Source: Hesseltinella vesiculosa (lineage: Eukaryota; Mucoromycota; Mucoromycetes; Mucorales; Cunninghamellaceae). From it: 64,000 bases of DNA. The notes below the pieces were generated by a model, which was not told the origin of the DNA, did not search any database, and saw only the letters and a program-made list of their open reading frames with translations. Every line of letters starts with the position of its first letter. Positions within the stretch are counted from its first letter, which is position 1. Location of the stretch: NCBI GenBank assembly GCA_002104935.1, contig MCGT01000008.1, positions 1-64,000 of the forward strand, in the 5' to 3' direction. This document shows positions 1-12,200 of this stretch, in pieces. The translations under genes were made by a program, and so were the position numbers.

Positions 1-989
1 GGACAATGTCGATGATCTAGGGATAAACAATCCCCAAGACAACCAATAAATATGTTTACTATTTGCCCCGTTTGGTGCAATGTCCAATGCAAGATTTCAA
101 TTCTCAAGGTGGAAGCTTGAAATAAAAACGTGTTAAAGCTTGAAATAAAAGCCAGAGGTGGGTGGTAATTAGACGACGTCAGAGAAAGATAAGAGTTTAC
201 CAGACGTGGCAACTGTTTAAAACATACTGGTATACTACATTGGACAAGGCAATGGGAAGGAAAGAAAAAAAAAGCAAATGGCATGGTTATACGAAATTGG
301 AGCTAAAGCCGTTTTTTGGTCTCACTCTGTCGTAACTTTGTGTTTCCCACAGGTGCATCAAATGCCAATAGCCAGCACTCCATAGCTGACGACCTCACAT
401 GTTGCTTACAATGAATGTATGCTGAGGAAAGGTACATTTAAAAGACGGGTCATTTGGACTGCGTAGGGCGAGTGAACTCTGAAGGTAGCAGGGACATTAT
501 TTTTTCATTTTGCATCAAGTTTAAGCGGCGGCCGGCCATGGCCAGTCGACTTCTTATTCTCATCACCCCATACATTTAAGAAGATTTTGTTTCTATGAAA
601 AATATCACATCGATTGAATCACAGGATGACGCGATGGATCATCTCCAATTTTTTCAGGCTGGGTAAGGGTCCCCCAGCGATCTGGCAAAAATCACCAGCT
701 TCAACCAAAATTCGACCTCCGCTAGCCTCCTTGCTTATTTTGCTGCTTTGTCGTCTTCTTTTTTTTAAAAAAAAAAAACTTTTCCTTGCTGCGTTTTCAT
801 CCGCTGGGAGAGAAAGGGTTGGTGGGATGGAAACCATCAATACCAGTGGCTAAGTGATAGGTTATCGGGACATGATAGATTTGGAGCTGACTGTATCTTT
901 ATTATAGATGGATTGGAAGAAAAAAAGTCGCATGGTGACGTGGATGACAATGGGTTAATGTTGGCCATGCACGAAGCCATATTTACTTC
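1..989. other. left flank, no supported gene
   Basis: Single-copy DNA left of the repeat territory. Open frames here are short, overlap on both strands and run through homopolymers (for example a T8A12 stretch near 760-778). I see no splice-consistent gene, RNA gene or repeat in it. Confidence 0.5.
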
Positions 990-1535
990 ATGGGCAGTTG
1001 GTCGACTGCTCCCACGTTGGGTGTGCTGGTGGAGCCGATCATTTTGCGCACTTGTATACGATTGATGCTTGGATTCGACAGGTCAGTGAGAGCCAAAACC
1101 AGGCAACCTGTTTTTTTTCGTTGTCTTCTTGTTGCTCCGCTTTTTCTTTGTCTTGAATTCAGCCAGCAAGAAAACATCACCGTGGACCACCATGAACTTT
1201 TACAAGGGGACTTTACACATTCTCGGCGAGGCTACTCGTTGTGCAAGTGCAGCACCCTATCACTGTTAAGTAGCCACAGTGGTGCACCATGGATTTTACG
1301 ACAACAGCAGCAAGGACGAAACAACTGCAGTGACGTTGACATGGATGAGAGAGATGAGGAAGTTACGCAATATCAAATAATGATGGGTATCTACAGTTTG
1401 GAAGGTTGTCCATGCATGCACCGACGTTTCCGTGCAACTGGATGCCATTGTGGCTGGATATCACATAGATCGAGCTTCGCCAAAGGTCATCCTAAAAGAA
1501 AATGCAAAGAGAAGCCTTGCAGCCAGTATCGCTGA
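990..1535 (+). CDS. unrecognised ORF, 181 aa, whose 3' tail is shared with each macro-repeat
   Basis: An uninterrupted 181-codon frame that I do not recognise. It contains a short Gln run (LRQQQQGRNN), an acidic patch (DVDMDERDEE) and a Cys/His-rich C-terminal third (CPCMHRRFRATGCHCG). There is no clear signal peptide. The last ~70 nt, from the RSSFAKGHP codons through the stop and an AATAAA-like sequence, are repeated at 14687 and 19247, where the frame is broken after RSSFAKGHP. So the macro-repeat begins inside this ORF's 3' end. It may be a real gene whose tail was captured by the duplication, or a chance frame. Neither start nor intron content could be confirmed. Confidence 0.3.
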   Translation: MGSWSTAPTLGVLVEPIILRTCIRLMLGFDRSVRAKTRQPVFFRCLLVAPLFLCLEFSQQENITVDHHELLQGDFTHSRRGYSLCKCSTLSLLSSHSGAPWILRQQQQGRNNCSDVDMDERDEEVTQYQIMMGIYSLEGCPCMHRRFRATGCHCGWISHRSSFAKGHPKRKCKEKPCSQYR

Positions 1536-1755
1536 ATAAAAAAGGGCCAGCATTAAGAAAAATGTCACTCTCCTAGGTGCATGACGGCTGTATATGAATT
1601 TTCATTGTGATTGACCCGTTTTTGAGCGGAAGAAGAAACAGAGGCTATTAATGATTTAAGTTTTTGACGATCCATTTTTTTTTTTTCAACATTTTCATAG
1701 TTGGCTTAGAACGTGTGAAAGTGACGCTTGGGGAAAAGGACGTTTTTATTTTATT

Positions 1756-2223
1756 CTAATGTCCACCACGACGACGGCGGTGGCGGTGGTGGCGGTGGTA
1801 GTAAGGGACTGATGGGGGCGGAATGGGGACGTCGTAGTTGTGATGGCACGGTTGGCCAGGGTAATGACGGCCTTGGTGGTATCTTGTCCAGTGGTGGTTG
1901 ACGGATGTTGACTGGACAATGGTCATATTTCCAAGGACCGCACGCAAAGGGGCCCGGCGGTGGGGGGAGTGGAAAAAGAAGAAGGCACTGGCGGGGGTGG
2001 CGAAGTGCAGGTGGCACACTCGAGCATCAGGATTAACAACAATGTGCCGAAGACCGGCAATTCCTACTGTTGACGACGTTAAGAATTGGAACCACGAATC
2101 GACACTTGTCTCGTCATTGCCAAAGGCAGGAGAGTGAAGATTCACTTGCTGGCAAGGGTGCTGGCAGCCAATGCACTCGACAGGGTTGCCACGTTGGACG
2201 GCAGCTTGGGAGCGAGTAAACAT
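1756..2223 (-). CDS. minigene family copy 1: Cys/His-rich protein, 155 aa
   Basis: Unrecognised family found three times in open form in this window. I chose the ATG at 2223 because the diverged copy at 15520 starts at the aligned position; an in-frame ATG upstream at 2310 lies inside the TATA region. The residues conserved even in the diverged copy are CxGCxHPCQQV, a DxWF, IAGLRHxVV, DARxCxLHFATPASA and RHYPGQPCxHNYDVP. The C-terminal tail is His/Arg-rich. The Cys-x2-Cys ... Trp ... Cys-x2-His spacing is reminiscent of a THAP zinc finger, but this is only a resemblance. A TATA box lies 63 nt upstream, and an AATAAA overlaps the region just past the stop, so it has the layout of a complete small gene. 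Confidence 0.6.
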   Translation of the reverse strand: MFTRSQAAVQRGNPVECIGCQHPCQQVNLHSPAFGNDETSVDSWFQFLTSSTVGIAGLRHIVVNPDARVCHLHFATPASAFFFFHSPHRRAPLRAVLGNMTIVQSTSVNHHWTRYHQGRHYPGQPCHHNYDVPIPPPSVPYYHRHHRHRRRRGGH

Positions 2224-2285
2224 GTCGAAAAAAAGCAAGTAGAAAGAATGAAGAAGGAGAGCTCTTCCCATCTCATGCAAGCCAG

Positions 2286-2292
2286 TTTTATA
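2286..2292 (-). promoter_or_regulatory. TATA box of minigene copy 1
   Basis: TATAAAA on the minus strand, 63 nt before the chosen ATG. The surrounding TATAAAACTGGCTTGCAT is kept in all three open copies. Confidence 0.55.
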
Positions 2293-2464
2293 CTTTTTCG
2301 CTTGCTTCATTGTGCCTATTTTGCTACAGGAAAGGGAAGTTGACTAATTGAAAATGATAAACTTGGTGTCATTGACGAATAAACCCCTCCCCAACATTTT
2401 TTTTTTTTTTTTTGCAGTTTCAGACTTACGGTTAGGGTGAATGTTATGCTGGTGCCATCTTCAG

Positions 2465-2626
2465 GTACTGTCTCGAGGAGCGAGAGACGCTAGACTAGCC
2501 TTGTTAAAGGGAGAGGGTGTGCTATGCCAAGAACCTCCTCCAACTCCACTCCAATTTAAGCTGGTCACGTATGGCCACCATTCAACTATGATGGGCCACA
2601 GCTTCATAAAAATGACAATGAAGTAG
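2465..2626 (+). repeat. cassette 1 (LSRGARDA... frame open)
   Basis: About 160 bp. An acceptor-like CAG precedes a frame beginning LSRGARDARLALLKGEG and ending in TAG after KMTMK. It is one of eight related cassettes; the frame is open. Confidence 0.6.
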
Positions 2627-2797
2627 AACCCCCCTTTTTTATTTTTATTAGTTTCTCACCGAGTATTTTTAGAGTAGGCTGCTAAGGTTGAATGATGCCT
2701 AATTGGAAGAGAAAACAATGAAATGCCGTTTGGTGGTAGTTTTTTTTTTTTTTGCAATTTTTTTTTGTCTTATGTTAATTCCTTTCCTCCTCAGACA

Positions 2798-2956
2798 CTG
2801 TCACGAGGAGCAAGAGACGCTAAACTAGCATTGTTGGAGAGAGTGGCCGTGCTATGCCAAAAATCTCCTCCAATTTCACTGATATTTAAACTGGTCAGGG
2901 ACGACTACCATTCAACAATGATGTGCCGCAGCATTATTCAAATGCCATTGGAGTAG
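2798..2956 (+). repeat. cassette 2 (frame open)
   Basis: Preceded by a T-rich tract and TTTCCTCCTCAG, which is acceptor-like. The frame runs LSRGARDAKLALLER to IIQMPLE and TAG. It differs from cassette 1 mainly by substitutions, with the frame preserved. Confidence 0.6.
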
Positions 2957-3479
2957 AGCATGAGGACCCCCTTTTTTGTGTAAAATGATCAGTCTTGCAG
3001 GACTGGCCAAAATCAATAGAGAGCCAAAAGAGAACCCCCTTTTTTTATTTGTTTCTCACTGTAAGACCTATTTCTTTTTTTAATGCAGAGGAAATGTAAT
3101 CCCATAACACAGCTGTTCCTATGCCCAATTTGGACATGTGCGCCGCCATCACAAGTACCAGATCCCAATCTTTGTTTAAAAAACAGACACGGTCCTGCGG
3201 TGACGGTTTTGTTACGAAAAAGAGTTGTTTTTTATTTCTTATTGATTTTGAGTATTTTTATGTAATTGTTACACAGTCCAGCGCTAATTCGCCTTGGTGT
3301 ATTGCAGTCGCACCTAACAATAGATGATCCATTTGCTGCAGCTGCAGCTGGTTGTTAGTTTTCAATCGTACGATGAAAAAGGAAGCTGCCAACATCTGGA
3401 AGGAAATGTGCCAAACACAAGTTAGCTGCAATCCGATATACAAATTACACAATTACCCAATAACAAAAGCTGATTGAAT

Positions 3480-3700
3480 GATGGTAGAATCGCCAAGGAC
3501 GGTACGGAAATGGCGTCAGCTGTGGGGCGACCGTTAAAGGTAATGGGTGCCAGTGGAGGTGGAGAAGTGCGAGCATCTCGGTCGACAATAGCGATATGGC
3601 GGCGGCTTGGGGGCGAGTAAACATGTCAAAAAAAGCAATTTAGAAAGAATGAAAAAAAGAGGGCTCATCCCATTTTATGCAAGCCGGTTTTATAAACTTG
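3480..3700 (-). pseudogene. minigene relic in unit 1
   Basis: Minus-strand fragments of the minigene family. The promoter-side piece GACATGTTTACTCGC is kept (near 3625) and is followed after an internal deletion by IVDRDAR-like codons. The Cys-rich centre is missing and no long frame remains. Confidence 0.5.
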
Positions 3701-3787
3701 GTGTCATTGACGAATAAACCCCTCTCCCCAACAACTTTTTTTTTGAAGTTTCAAACTTACGGTAAGGATTAATGCCAATCTGCCGCC

Positions 3788-3950
3788 TCAGGCACTGTGT
3801 CGTGGAGCGAGAGATGCTATGTTAGCCTTGTTGAAGGGAGAGGGTATGCTATGCTAAAAATCTCCTCCAATTCCACTCCAATTTAAGCTGGTCACGGATG
3901 ATCACCATTCAACTATGATGGGCCACAGCTTTATAAAAATGACAATGAAG
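3788..3950 (+). repeat. cassette 3 (stop codon inside)
   Basis: Aligned in frame with the other cassettes, but a CAA-to-TAA change after GMLC interrupts it. Confidence 0.55.
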
Positions 3951-6225
3951 TAGAACCCCCTTTTTTATTAGTTTTTCACTGAGTATTTTTAGAGTAGGCT
4001 GCTAAGGTTGAATGATGCCTAATTGGAAGAGAAATCAATGAAATGCCGTTTGGTGGTAACTTTTTTTTTGCAATTTTTTTTGTCTAATGTTATTTCTCCT
4101 CACCTCGCACATCTAGGTCGAATAATTCTCTACTAGTATGCTCAGGGGAAGATTTTACCACTGTAATACTGTGATTTTACCCTGTAAAATGCCGACATGT
4201 TGGAAAAAAAAAGATTATCAACCCTCCTTACTTTTTTTACTTTTATTTTTTTTTTTGTTTGGCATTGTCCAAATAAGAAGATAGAGGAGCTTACCCTACT
4301 TGCCTAATTGGAACGGAAAACAATGAAACGCCGTTTGGTGGCAACTTTTTTTTTTTTTTTTTTTGATTGGCTTTGTCCTAATAAGGAGAGGAGCTATCTC
4401 TCTTTGCGTGTTCATCTGGTAACACAGCACAAGGTGTATGATGACGTTTCTGCGGGTAAAATATGGATGAACGCAGATGAAGTGGAGCGGCAATAACAGA
4501 GGTCAGGAACAAAGATGCCAGCATGTATATCTTTAGCTTTCCCCTGTTGTTGGAGACTGGCAAGCTGTAAGCTCAACCTGAAAATAGGAACATGTAGTTG
4601 ATAAATGAGGCTGAGCTTGTTTTACTGTAACTATCAGTGTCAGGCACATGAAGAAAAAAAAAGTTTCTGGCTTCTGGACAAACAGGAGGCCGTACGTGCT
4701 CGCCGCCTTTCATTTTTTTTTTTCATCACAGACCACTGGGCCTAGCGCCAAAAATCCTGGTATCCCTTTAAATTGGTAGCAAATGTTTCGCCATTTCTTG
4801 TATTGTTACCATAAGTTTTTCATCTAAAAAGTTCTGGCCAGCAAATAGTAGCGCGCACGGTCGTTGGTACTACCTGGAAATGCTTCCCATTGGCTAAATG
4901 CGGCGGGTCATTTTTTTATATTTTTTTTTCATTATCGAACAAAAGTCTCGACTAAACCCTGACAGCCATTAGATGATCGAAGAAGGATGATTATTTTCTT
5001 CACATATATACTTTGTTATCATCATCATGTGTGCAGTTTTCATTTCGAACGATGATCTTCATTGCAAAAGGGAAGCTCCGCGCACGGACACTTACCCCAC
5101 AACGGGAGTGCTTCCCATTGGCTTATGGCGACAATTTAATTTATTTTTTTTTCTTTCATCCTCTTCTTATAGGAATATCACCCGCTCAACATATCCTGAG
5201 AGTAAATTTCGTATTAGAAGAAAATGATTTGCTTCAGTACATTTTTGTATCCTCAACTGAGCTTGCCTTCATTTTTTATTTCAGATCAGCACTGCCAATG
5301 GCCATTCACGGTCCGCCCGAATGTCCGACAAAAAACAGGGTCAAACCGACCTTTTTTTTCATTTCCTTTTTTTTTCCTTTTTTTTTTCCTCCCGCCTTTT
5401 CACCTATTTTTTTGTTTAATTTGTTTTTCCATTTTTTCTCGTATTTGTTTTTGTATTTCTTTCATCATCTCTGATACATTTTAAAGATGAATGCTAATGG
5501 TAAAGATGAATGCCTAATGGTAAAGATGAATGCTAACTATAATGCTGAATAATATTAACAAAATCATGATATAACAGTTCATTTGGAAAACTTACTTCAA
5601 ACGCACTAAATAACAAGCAAAAAGAAGTCACAGAATCATCTCTTACATCAAAAAAGGTCGTTATTCGCATACAATTTTTTTGGTTGTATGTATATGCCAT
5701 GGAATAGGTCCGCTACTTCTGTCATAGGCCATTTCCGCCTTCAAACCACTTACCTGGTCTTCAAAGCCTCCAAGGACAAGTACTTGGAAGCCAAACCCAA
5801 AAAAAAGAAGGTTCCCCACAAAAACTGGCGGTATTTTAAACAATCGATCACGATCAAAGGATCCAAGTTACACCCGAAAAAGGTACATTTTATCACCCGC
5901 TCTCTATTGATTGGCTGACACATACCAAGCTTCACTTTGCTTTTTTAATACCCACTGTCTGTTGGCCTGTGTTCTTTACAAGCTTAAGTTACTCTGTCAA
6001 TTATGGTGATGGGCTTCCCTTCCAAGGTCAAGTATCTGCAACTCGGCAAGAAAAGCCTCGCTTTAGAACTCCCTGATCGATTTCCTATTGGCCAATTTTT
6101 TAGCGCTGAACTCTGGGTCTGCTCTCATTCCTAGTTCTTTTGAGGGCAATGTTTGACTTAATTGGTCTTAACCCGGATCATCATTTATGGGTAACATCAC
6201 CTCAGGCCATATGTTCAACCACCTA
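3932..6225 (+). repeat. block B copy 1 (2.3-kb segmental duplication)
   Basis: Nearly identical to 15922-18215 at a constant offset of ~11,990 nt. The visible differences are mainly homopolymer lengths. It contains no recognisable gene. Its right end (about 5990-6220) is a diverged relative of the satellite monomer: a GGTGATGGGC...CTTCCAAGGTCAAG stretch followed by TTGGCCAATTTTTTAGCG. It holds long T/C-rich runs near 5340-5480 and a triplicated ~20-nt AAAGATGAATGC unit near 5485-5530. Confidence 0.85.
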
Positions 6226-9200
6226 AACGCCTGACCTTGTTTATTACTGGCCAATTCATAGCGGTGATGTTTTTGGTGGTAAAGCCTTGTCTCTTACGGC
6301 TTTTGGTTCCAACAGCACAAAGTTGGACTTCAGTATCACTTGCATTGGTGATGGGCGGGCGGTGGGCATTCCTTCCAACCTCAAGTTTCTGTAAGTTTCC
6401 CTCAAAAAAAAAAAGAAAAGCTCGATTTTAGCGCCTGACCTTGTTTATTACTGGCTAATTCATAGCGGTGATCTTCTCGGTGCAAAGCCTTGTCTCTTAT
6501 GGCTTTTGGTTCCAACAGCACAAAGTTGGACTTCAGTATCACTTGCATTGGTGATGGGCGGGCGGTGGGCATTCCTGGCAAACTTCAAGTCTTTGGTGAG
6601 TAACCTACCGAAAAAACCTGCTTTTTTTTAATGTCATTTCTATTTTAAGGTGATCCCATTTTGTTGGTCATGGCCCAGGTTTGACTTAAAGTTTGGCGTC
6701 TTGTTGAGAGATCTGTCAAGAAGCTCAGATGCGTTCAGGAGCTCGATATTGAAGGACAGCTTGAGCTGCAATACGCTCCATGTCTATTGATCACGGTTCT
6801 CGTCATTTATCATGTATGAGTTGAATCCTTGTCTCGAGTGCAGTACTTGAACGTTCATGGCAACATGCCTGTCGGGTGTGTACACGGTTCTTGATAGTCT
6901 TGATGACGACAGTCCCCAAGCCGTCTCTGCTCTGTTGTGGTAGGTATACACCAATGATCCACCTCATCGTTGGCGCAAAGAGTCAATCCTCTCCCTTGTC
7001 CGGCTTTTGGGTTCGGTGTCTTCAATTCTCTGTGAGTAGCCCACCAAAAAAAAAAAAAAAAAAAAAGCCTGGTGTTTAACCCCCCCCCTTCTCGTTTATC
7101 ATTGGCCAATTTTTAGCGGTGATCGTCTTGCTTGCAAAGCCTTGTCTCTTATGGCTTTTGGTTCCAACAGCACAAAGTTGGACTTCAGTATCATCTGCAA
7201 CGGTGATGGGCGGGCGGTGGGCATTCCTTCCAACCTCAAGTTTCTGTAAGCTCCCCTCAAAAAAAAAAAAAAAGCGCTCGATTTTTAACGCCTGACCTTG
7301 TTTATTACTGGCCAATTCATAGCGGTGATGTTCTTGGTGCAAAGCCTTGTCTCTTATGGCTTTTGGTTCCAACAGCACAAAGTTGGACTTCAGTATCACT
7401 TGCATTGGTGATGGGTGGGCGGTGGGCATTCCTGGCAAACTTCAAGTCTTTGGTGAGTAACCTACCGAAAAAACCTGCTTTTTTTTAATGTCATTTCTAT
7501 TTTAAGGTGATCCCATTTTGTTGGTCATGGCCCAGGTTTGACTTAAAGTTTGGCGTCTTGTTGAGAGATCTGTCAAGAAGCTCAGATGCGTTCAGGAGCT
7601 CGATATTGAAGGACAGCTTGAGCTGCAATACGCTCCATGTCTATTGATCACGGTTCTCGTCATTTATCATGTATGAGTTGAATCCTTGTCTCGAGTGCAG
7701 TACTTGAACGTTCATGGCAACATGCCTGTCGGGTGTGTACACGGTTCTTGATAGTCTTGATGACGACAGTCCCCAAGCCGTCTCTGCTCTGTTGTGGTAG
7801 GTATACACCAATGATCCACCTCATCGTTGGCGCAAAGAGTCAATCCTCTCCCTTGTCCGGCTTTTGGGTTCGGTATCTTCAATTCTCTGTGAGTAGCCCA
7901 CCAAAAAAAAAAAAAAAAAAAAAAAAGCCTGGTGTTTAACCCCCCCCTTCTCGTTTATCATTGGCCAATTTTAGCGGTGATCTTGCTTGCAAAGCCTTTC
8001 TCTTATGGCTTTTGGTTCCAACAGCACATGGTTGGTCTTCAGTATCACTTGCAATGGGGTGATGGGCGGGCGGTGGGCATTTCTTGCAAGCTCAAGAATT
8101 GGTATGTAACCCCTTAGAAACGAAAAGCCTGCTCTTTTTTTTTTTAATTCGCTTCTATCTTAAGATGACGTGATTTTGGTGCTGATGGTCCAGGTTAGAC
8201 TTATCCTTGGCGTCCTGTTGAGAGCTCCTATCAAGAGAACCCCTAGTCGGTGTGAAGGAGCTTAAAACTCAGAACAACGCGCGCTGTACAATGCGACGTA
8301 TCATTGGTTACGTTAGCGTTGCTTCTTGTTGATTTTAAGATGACCTGATCACTGGTTGATAGTCTCGATGACGACAGAGTCCCCGGGCCGCATGTCGCGA
8401 GTCTAATCTCTCTGTTGGTTGGCTTTTGGCTTCGGTGTCTTTTGTGTCGGTGTCTCCCGTGAGTAGCCTACAAACAGAAAAAAAAAAAAAACGCTCGATT
8501 TAACGCCTGACCTTGTTTATTACTGGCCAATTCATAGCGGTGATGTTTTTGGTGGCAAAGCCTTGTCTCTTATGGCTTTTGGTTCCAACAGCACAAAGTT
8601 GGACTTCAGTATCACTTGCATTGGTGATGGACGGGCGGTGGGCATTCCTTCCAACCTCAAGTTTCTGTAAGTTTCCCTCAAAAAAAAAAAGAAAAGCTCG
8701 ATTTTAGCGCCTGACCTTGTTTATTACTGGCTAATTCATAGCGGTGATGTTCTCGGTGCAAAGCCTTGTCTCTTATGGCTTTTGGTTCCAACAGCACAAA
8801 GTTGGACTTCAGTATCACTTGCATTGGTGATGGGTGGGCGGCGGGCATTCCTTCCAACCTCAAGTTTCTGTAAGTTTCCCTCAAAAAAAAAAAAAAGTGC
8901 TCGATTTTTAACGCCTGACCTTGTTTATTACTGGCCAATTCATAGCGGTGATGTTCTCGGTGCAAAGCCTTGTCTCCTACGGCTTTTGGTTCCAACAGCA
9001 CAAAGTTGGACTTCAGTATCATCTGCAATGGTGATGGGCGGGCGGTGGGCATTCCTTCCAACCTCAAGTTTCTGTAAGTTTCCCTCAAAAAAAAAAAGAA
9101 TAGCTCGATTTTTAAAGCCTGATCTCGTATATTACTGGCTAATTCCTAGCGGTGATGTTCTCGGTGCAAAGCCTTGTCTCTTATGGCTTTTGGTTCCAAC

Positions 9201-12200
9201 AGCACAAAGTTGGACTTCAGTATCACTTGCATTGGTGATGGGCGGGCGGTGGGCATTCCTGGCAAACTTCAAGTCTTTGGTGAGTAACCTACCGAAAAAA
9301 CCTGCTTTTTTTTAATGTCATTTCTATTTTAAGGTGATCCCATTTTGTTGGTCATGGCCCAGGTTTGACTTAAAGTTTGGCGTCTTGTTGAGAGATCTGT
9401 CAAGAAGCTCAGATGCGTTCAGGAGCTCGATATTGAAGGACAGCTTGAGCTGCAATACGCTCCATGTCTATTGATCACGGTTCTCGTCATTTATCATGTA
9501 TGAGTTGAATCCTTGTCTCGAGTGCAGTACTTGAACGTTCATGGCAACATGCCTGTCGGGTGTGTACACGGTTCTTGATAGTCTTGATGACGACAGTCCC
9601 CAAGCCGTCTCTGCTCTGTTGTGGTAGGTATACACCAATGATCCACCTCATCGTTGGCGCAAAGAGTCAATCCTCTCCCTTGTCCGGCTTTTGGGTTCGG
9701 TGTCTTCAATTCTCTGTGAGTAGCCCACCAAAAAAAAAAAAAAAAAAAAAGCCTGGTGTTTAACCCCCCTTCTCGTTTATCATTGGCCAATTTTTAGCGG
9801 TGATCGTCTTGCTTGCAAAGCCTTGTCTCTTATGGCTTTTGGTTCCAACAGCACAAAGTTGGACTTCAGTATCATCTGCAACGGTGATGGGCGGGCGGTG
9901 GGCATTCCTTCCAACCTCAAGTTTCTGTAAGCTCCCCTCAAAAAAAAAAAAAAGCGCTCGATTTTTAACGCCTGACCTTGTTTATTACTGGCCAATTCAT
10001 AGCGGTGATGTTCTTGGTGCAAAGCCTTGTCTCTTATGGCTTTTGGTTCCAACAGCACAAAGTTGGACTTCAGTATCACTTGCATTGGTGATGGGTGGGC
10101 GGTGGGCATTCCTGGCAAACTTCAAGTCTTTGGTGAGTAACCTACCGAAAAAACCTGCTTTTTTTTAATGTCATTTCTATTTTAAGGTGATCCCATTTTG
10201 TTGGTCATGGCCCAGGTTTGACTTAAAGTTTGGCGTCTTGTTGAGAGATCTGTCAAGAAGCTCAGATGCGTTCAGGAGCTCGATATTGAAGGACAGCTTG
10301 AGCTGCAATACGCTCCATGTCTATTGATCACGGTTCTCGTCATTTATCATGTATGAGTTGAATCCTTGTCTCGAGTGCAGTACTTGAACGTTCATGGCAA
10401 CATGCCTGTCGGGTGTGTACACGGTTCTTGATAGTCTTGATGACGACAGTCCCCAAGCCGTCTCTGCTCTGTTGTGGTAGGTATACACCAATGATCCACC
10501 TCATCGTTGGCGCAAAGAGTCAATCCTCTCCCTTGTCCGGCTTTTGGGTTCGGTGTCTTCAATTCTCTGTGAGTAGCCCACCAAAAAAAAAAAAAAAAAA
10601 AAAGCCTGGTGTTTAACCCCCCCCCTTCTCGTTTATCATTGGCCAATTTTTAGCGGTGATCGTCTTGCTTGCAAAGCCTTGTCTCTTATGGCTTTTGGTT
10701 CCAACAGCACAAAGTTGGACTTCAGTATCATCTGCAACGGTGATGGGCGGGCGGTGGGCATTCCTTCCAACCTCAATCTGTAAGTTTCCCTCAAAAAAAA
10801 AAAAAAGCGCTCGATTTTTAAAGCCTGATCTCGTATATTACTGGCTAATTCCTAGCGGTGATGTTCTCGGTGCAAAGCCTTGTCTCTTACGGCTTTTGGT
10901 TCCAACAGCACAACATTGGACTTCAGTATCACTTGCATTGGTGATGGGTGGGCGGTGGGCATTCCTGGCAAACTTCAAGTCTTTGGTGAGTAACCTACCG
11001 AAAAAACCTGCTTTTTTTTAATGTCATTTCTATTTTAAGGTGATCCCATTTTGTTGGTCATGGCCCAGGTTTGACTTAAAAGTTTGGCGTCTTGTTGAGA
11101 GATCTGTCAAGAAGCTCAGATGCGTTCAGGAGCTCGATATTGAAGGACAGCTTGAGCTGCAATACGCTCCATGTCTATTGATCACGGTTCTCGTCATTTA
11201 TCATGTATGAGTTGAATCCTTGTCTCGAGTGCAGTACTTGAACGTTCATGGCAACATGCCTGTCGGGTGTGTACACGGTTCTTGATAGTCTTGATGACGA
11301 CAGTCCCCAAGCCGTCTCTGCTCTGTTGTGGTAGGTATACACCAATGATCCACCTCATCGTTGGCGCAAAGAGTCAATCCTCTCCCTTGTCCGGCTTTTG
11401 GGTTCGGTGTCTTCAATTCTCTGTGAGTAGCCCACCAAAAAAAAAAAAAAAAAAAGCCTGGTGTTTAACCCCCCCTTCTCGTTTATCATTGGCCAATTTT
11501 TAGCGGTGATCGTCTTGCTTGCAAAGCCTTGTCTCTTATGGCTTTTGGTTCCAACAGCACAAAGTTGGACTTCAGTATCATCTGCAACGGTGATGGGCGG
11601 GCGGTGGGCATTCCTTCCAACCTCAAGTTTCTGTAAGCTCCCCTCAAAAAAAAAAAAAAAAGCGCTCGATTTTTAACGCCTGACCTTGTTTATTACTGGC
11701 CAATTCATAGCGGTGATGTTCTTGGTGCAAAGCCTTGTCTCTTATGGCTTTTGGTTCCAACAGCACAAAGTTGGACTTCAGTATCATCTGCAACGGTGAT
11801 GGGCGGGTGGTGGGCATTCCTTGCAAGCTCAGAATTGGTATGCAACCCCTAGAAAACGAAAATCCTGCTCTTTTTTTAATTCGCTTCTATTTTAAGATGA
11901 CGTGATTTTGGTGCTGATGGTCCAGGTTAGACTTATCCTTGGCGTCCTGTTGAGAGCTCCTATCATGAGAACCCCTAGTCGGTGTGACGGTGTGCTTAAA
12001 AATCAGAACAACGCGCGCTGTACAAGCGGACCTATCTATCGATATGTTAGCGTGGTTTCTTGTTGATTTTTATGCCTGATCACTGGTTGATAGTCTCGAT
12101 GACGACAGAGTCCCCGGGCCGCATGTCGCGAGTCTAATCTCTCTGTTGGTTGGCTTTTGGCTTCGGTGTCTTTTGTGTCGGTGTCTCCCGTGAGTAGCCC

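Noticed and set aside
5013..5484. 153- and 86-codon frames in block B.
   Set aside because: They are dominated by Phe/Pro/Leu runs from T/C-rich low-complexity DNA and lack any conserved pattern beyond the DNA duplication itself.
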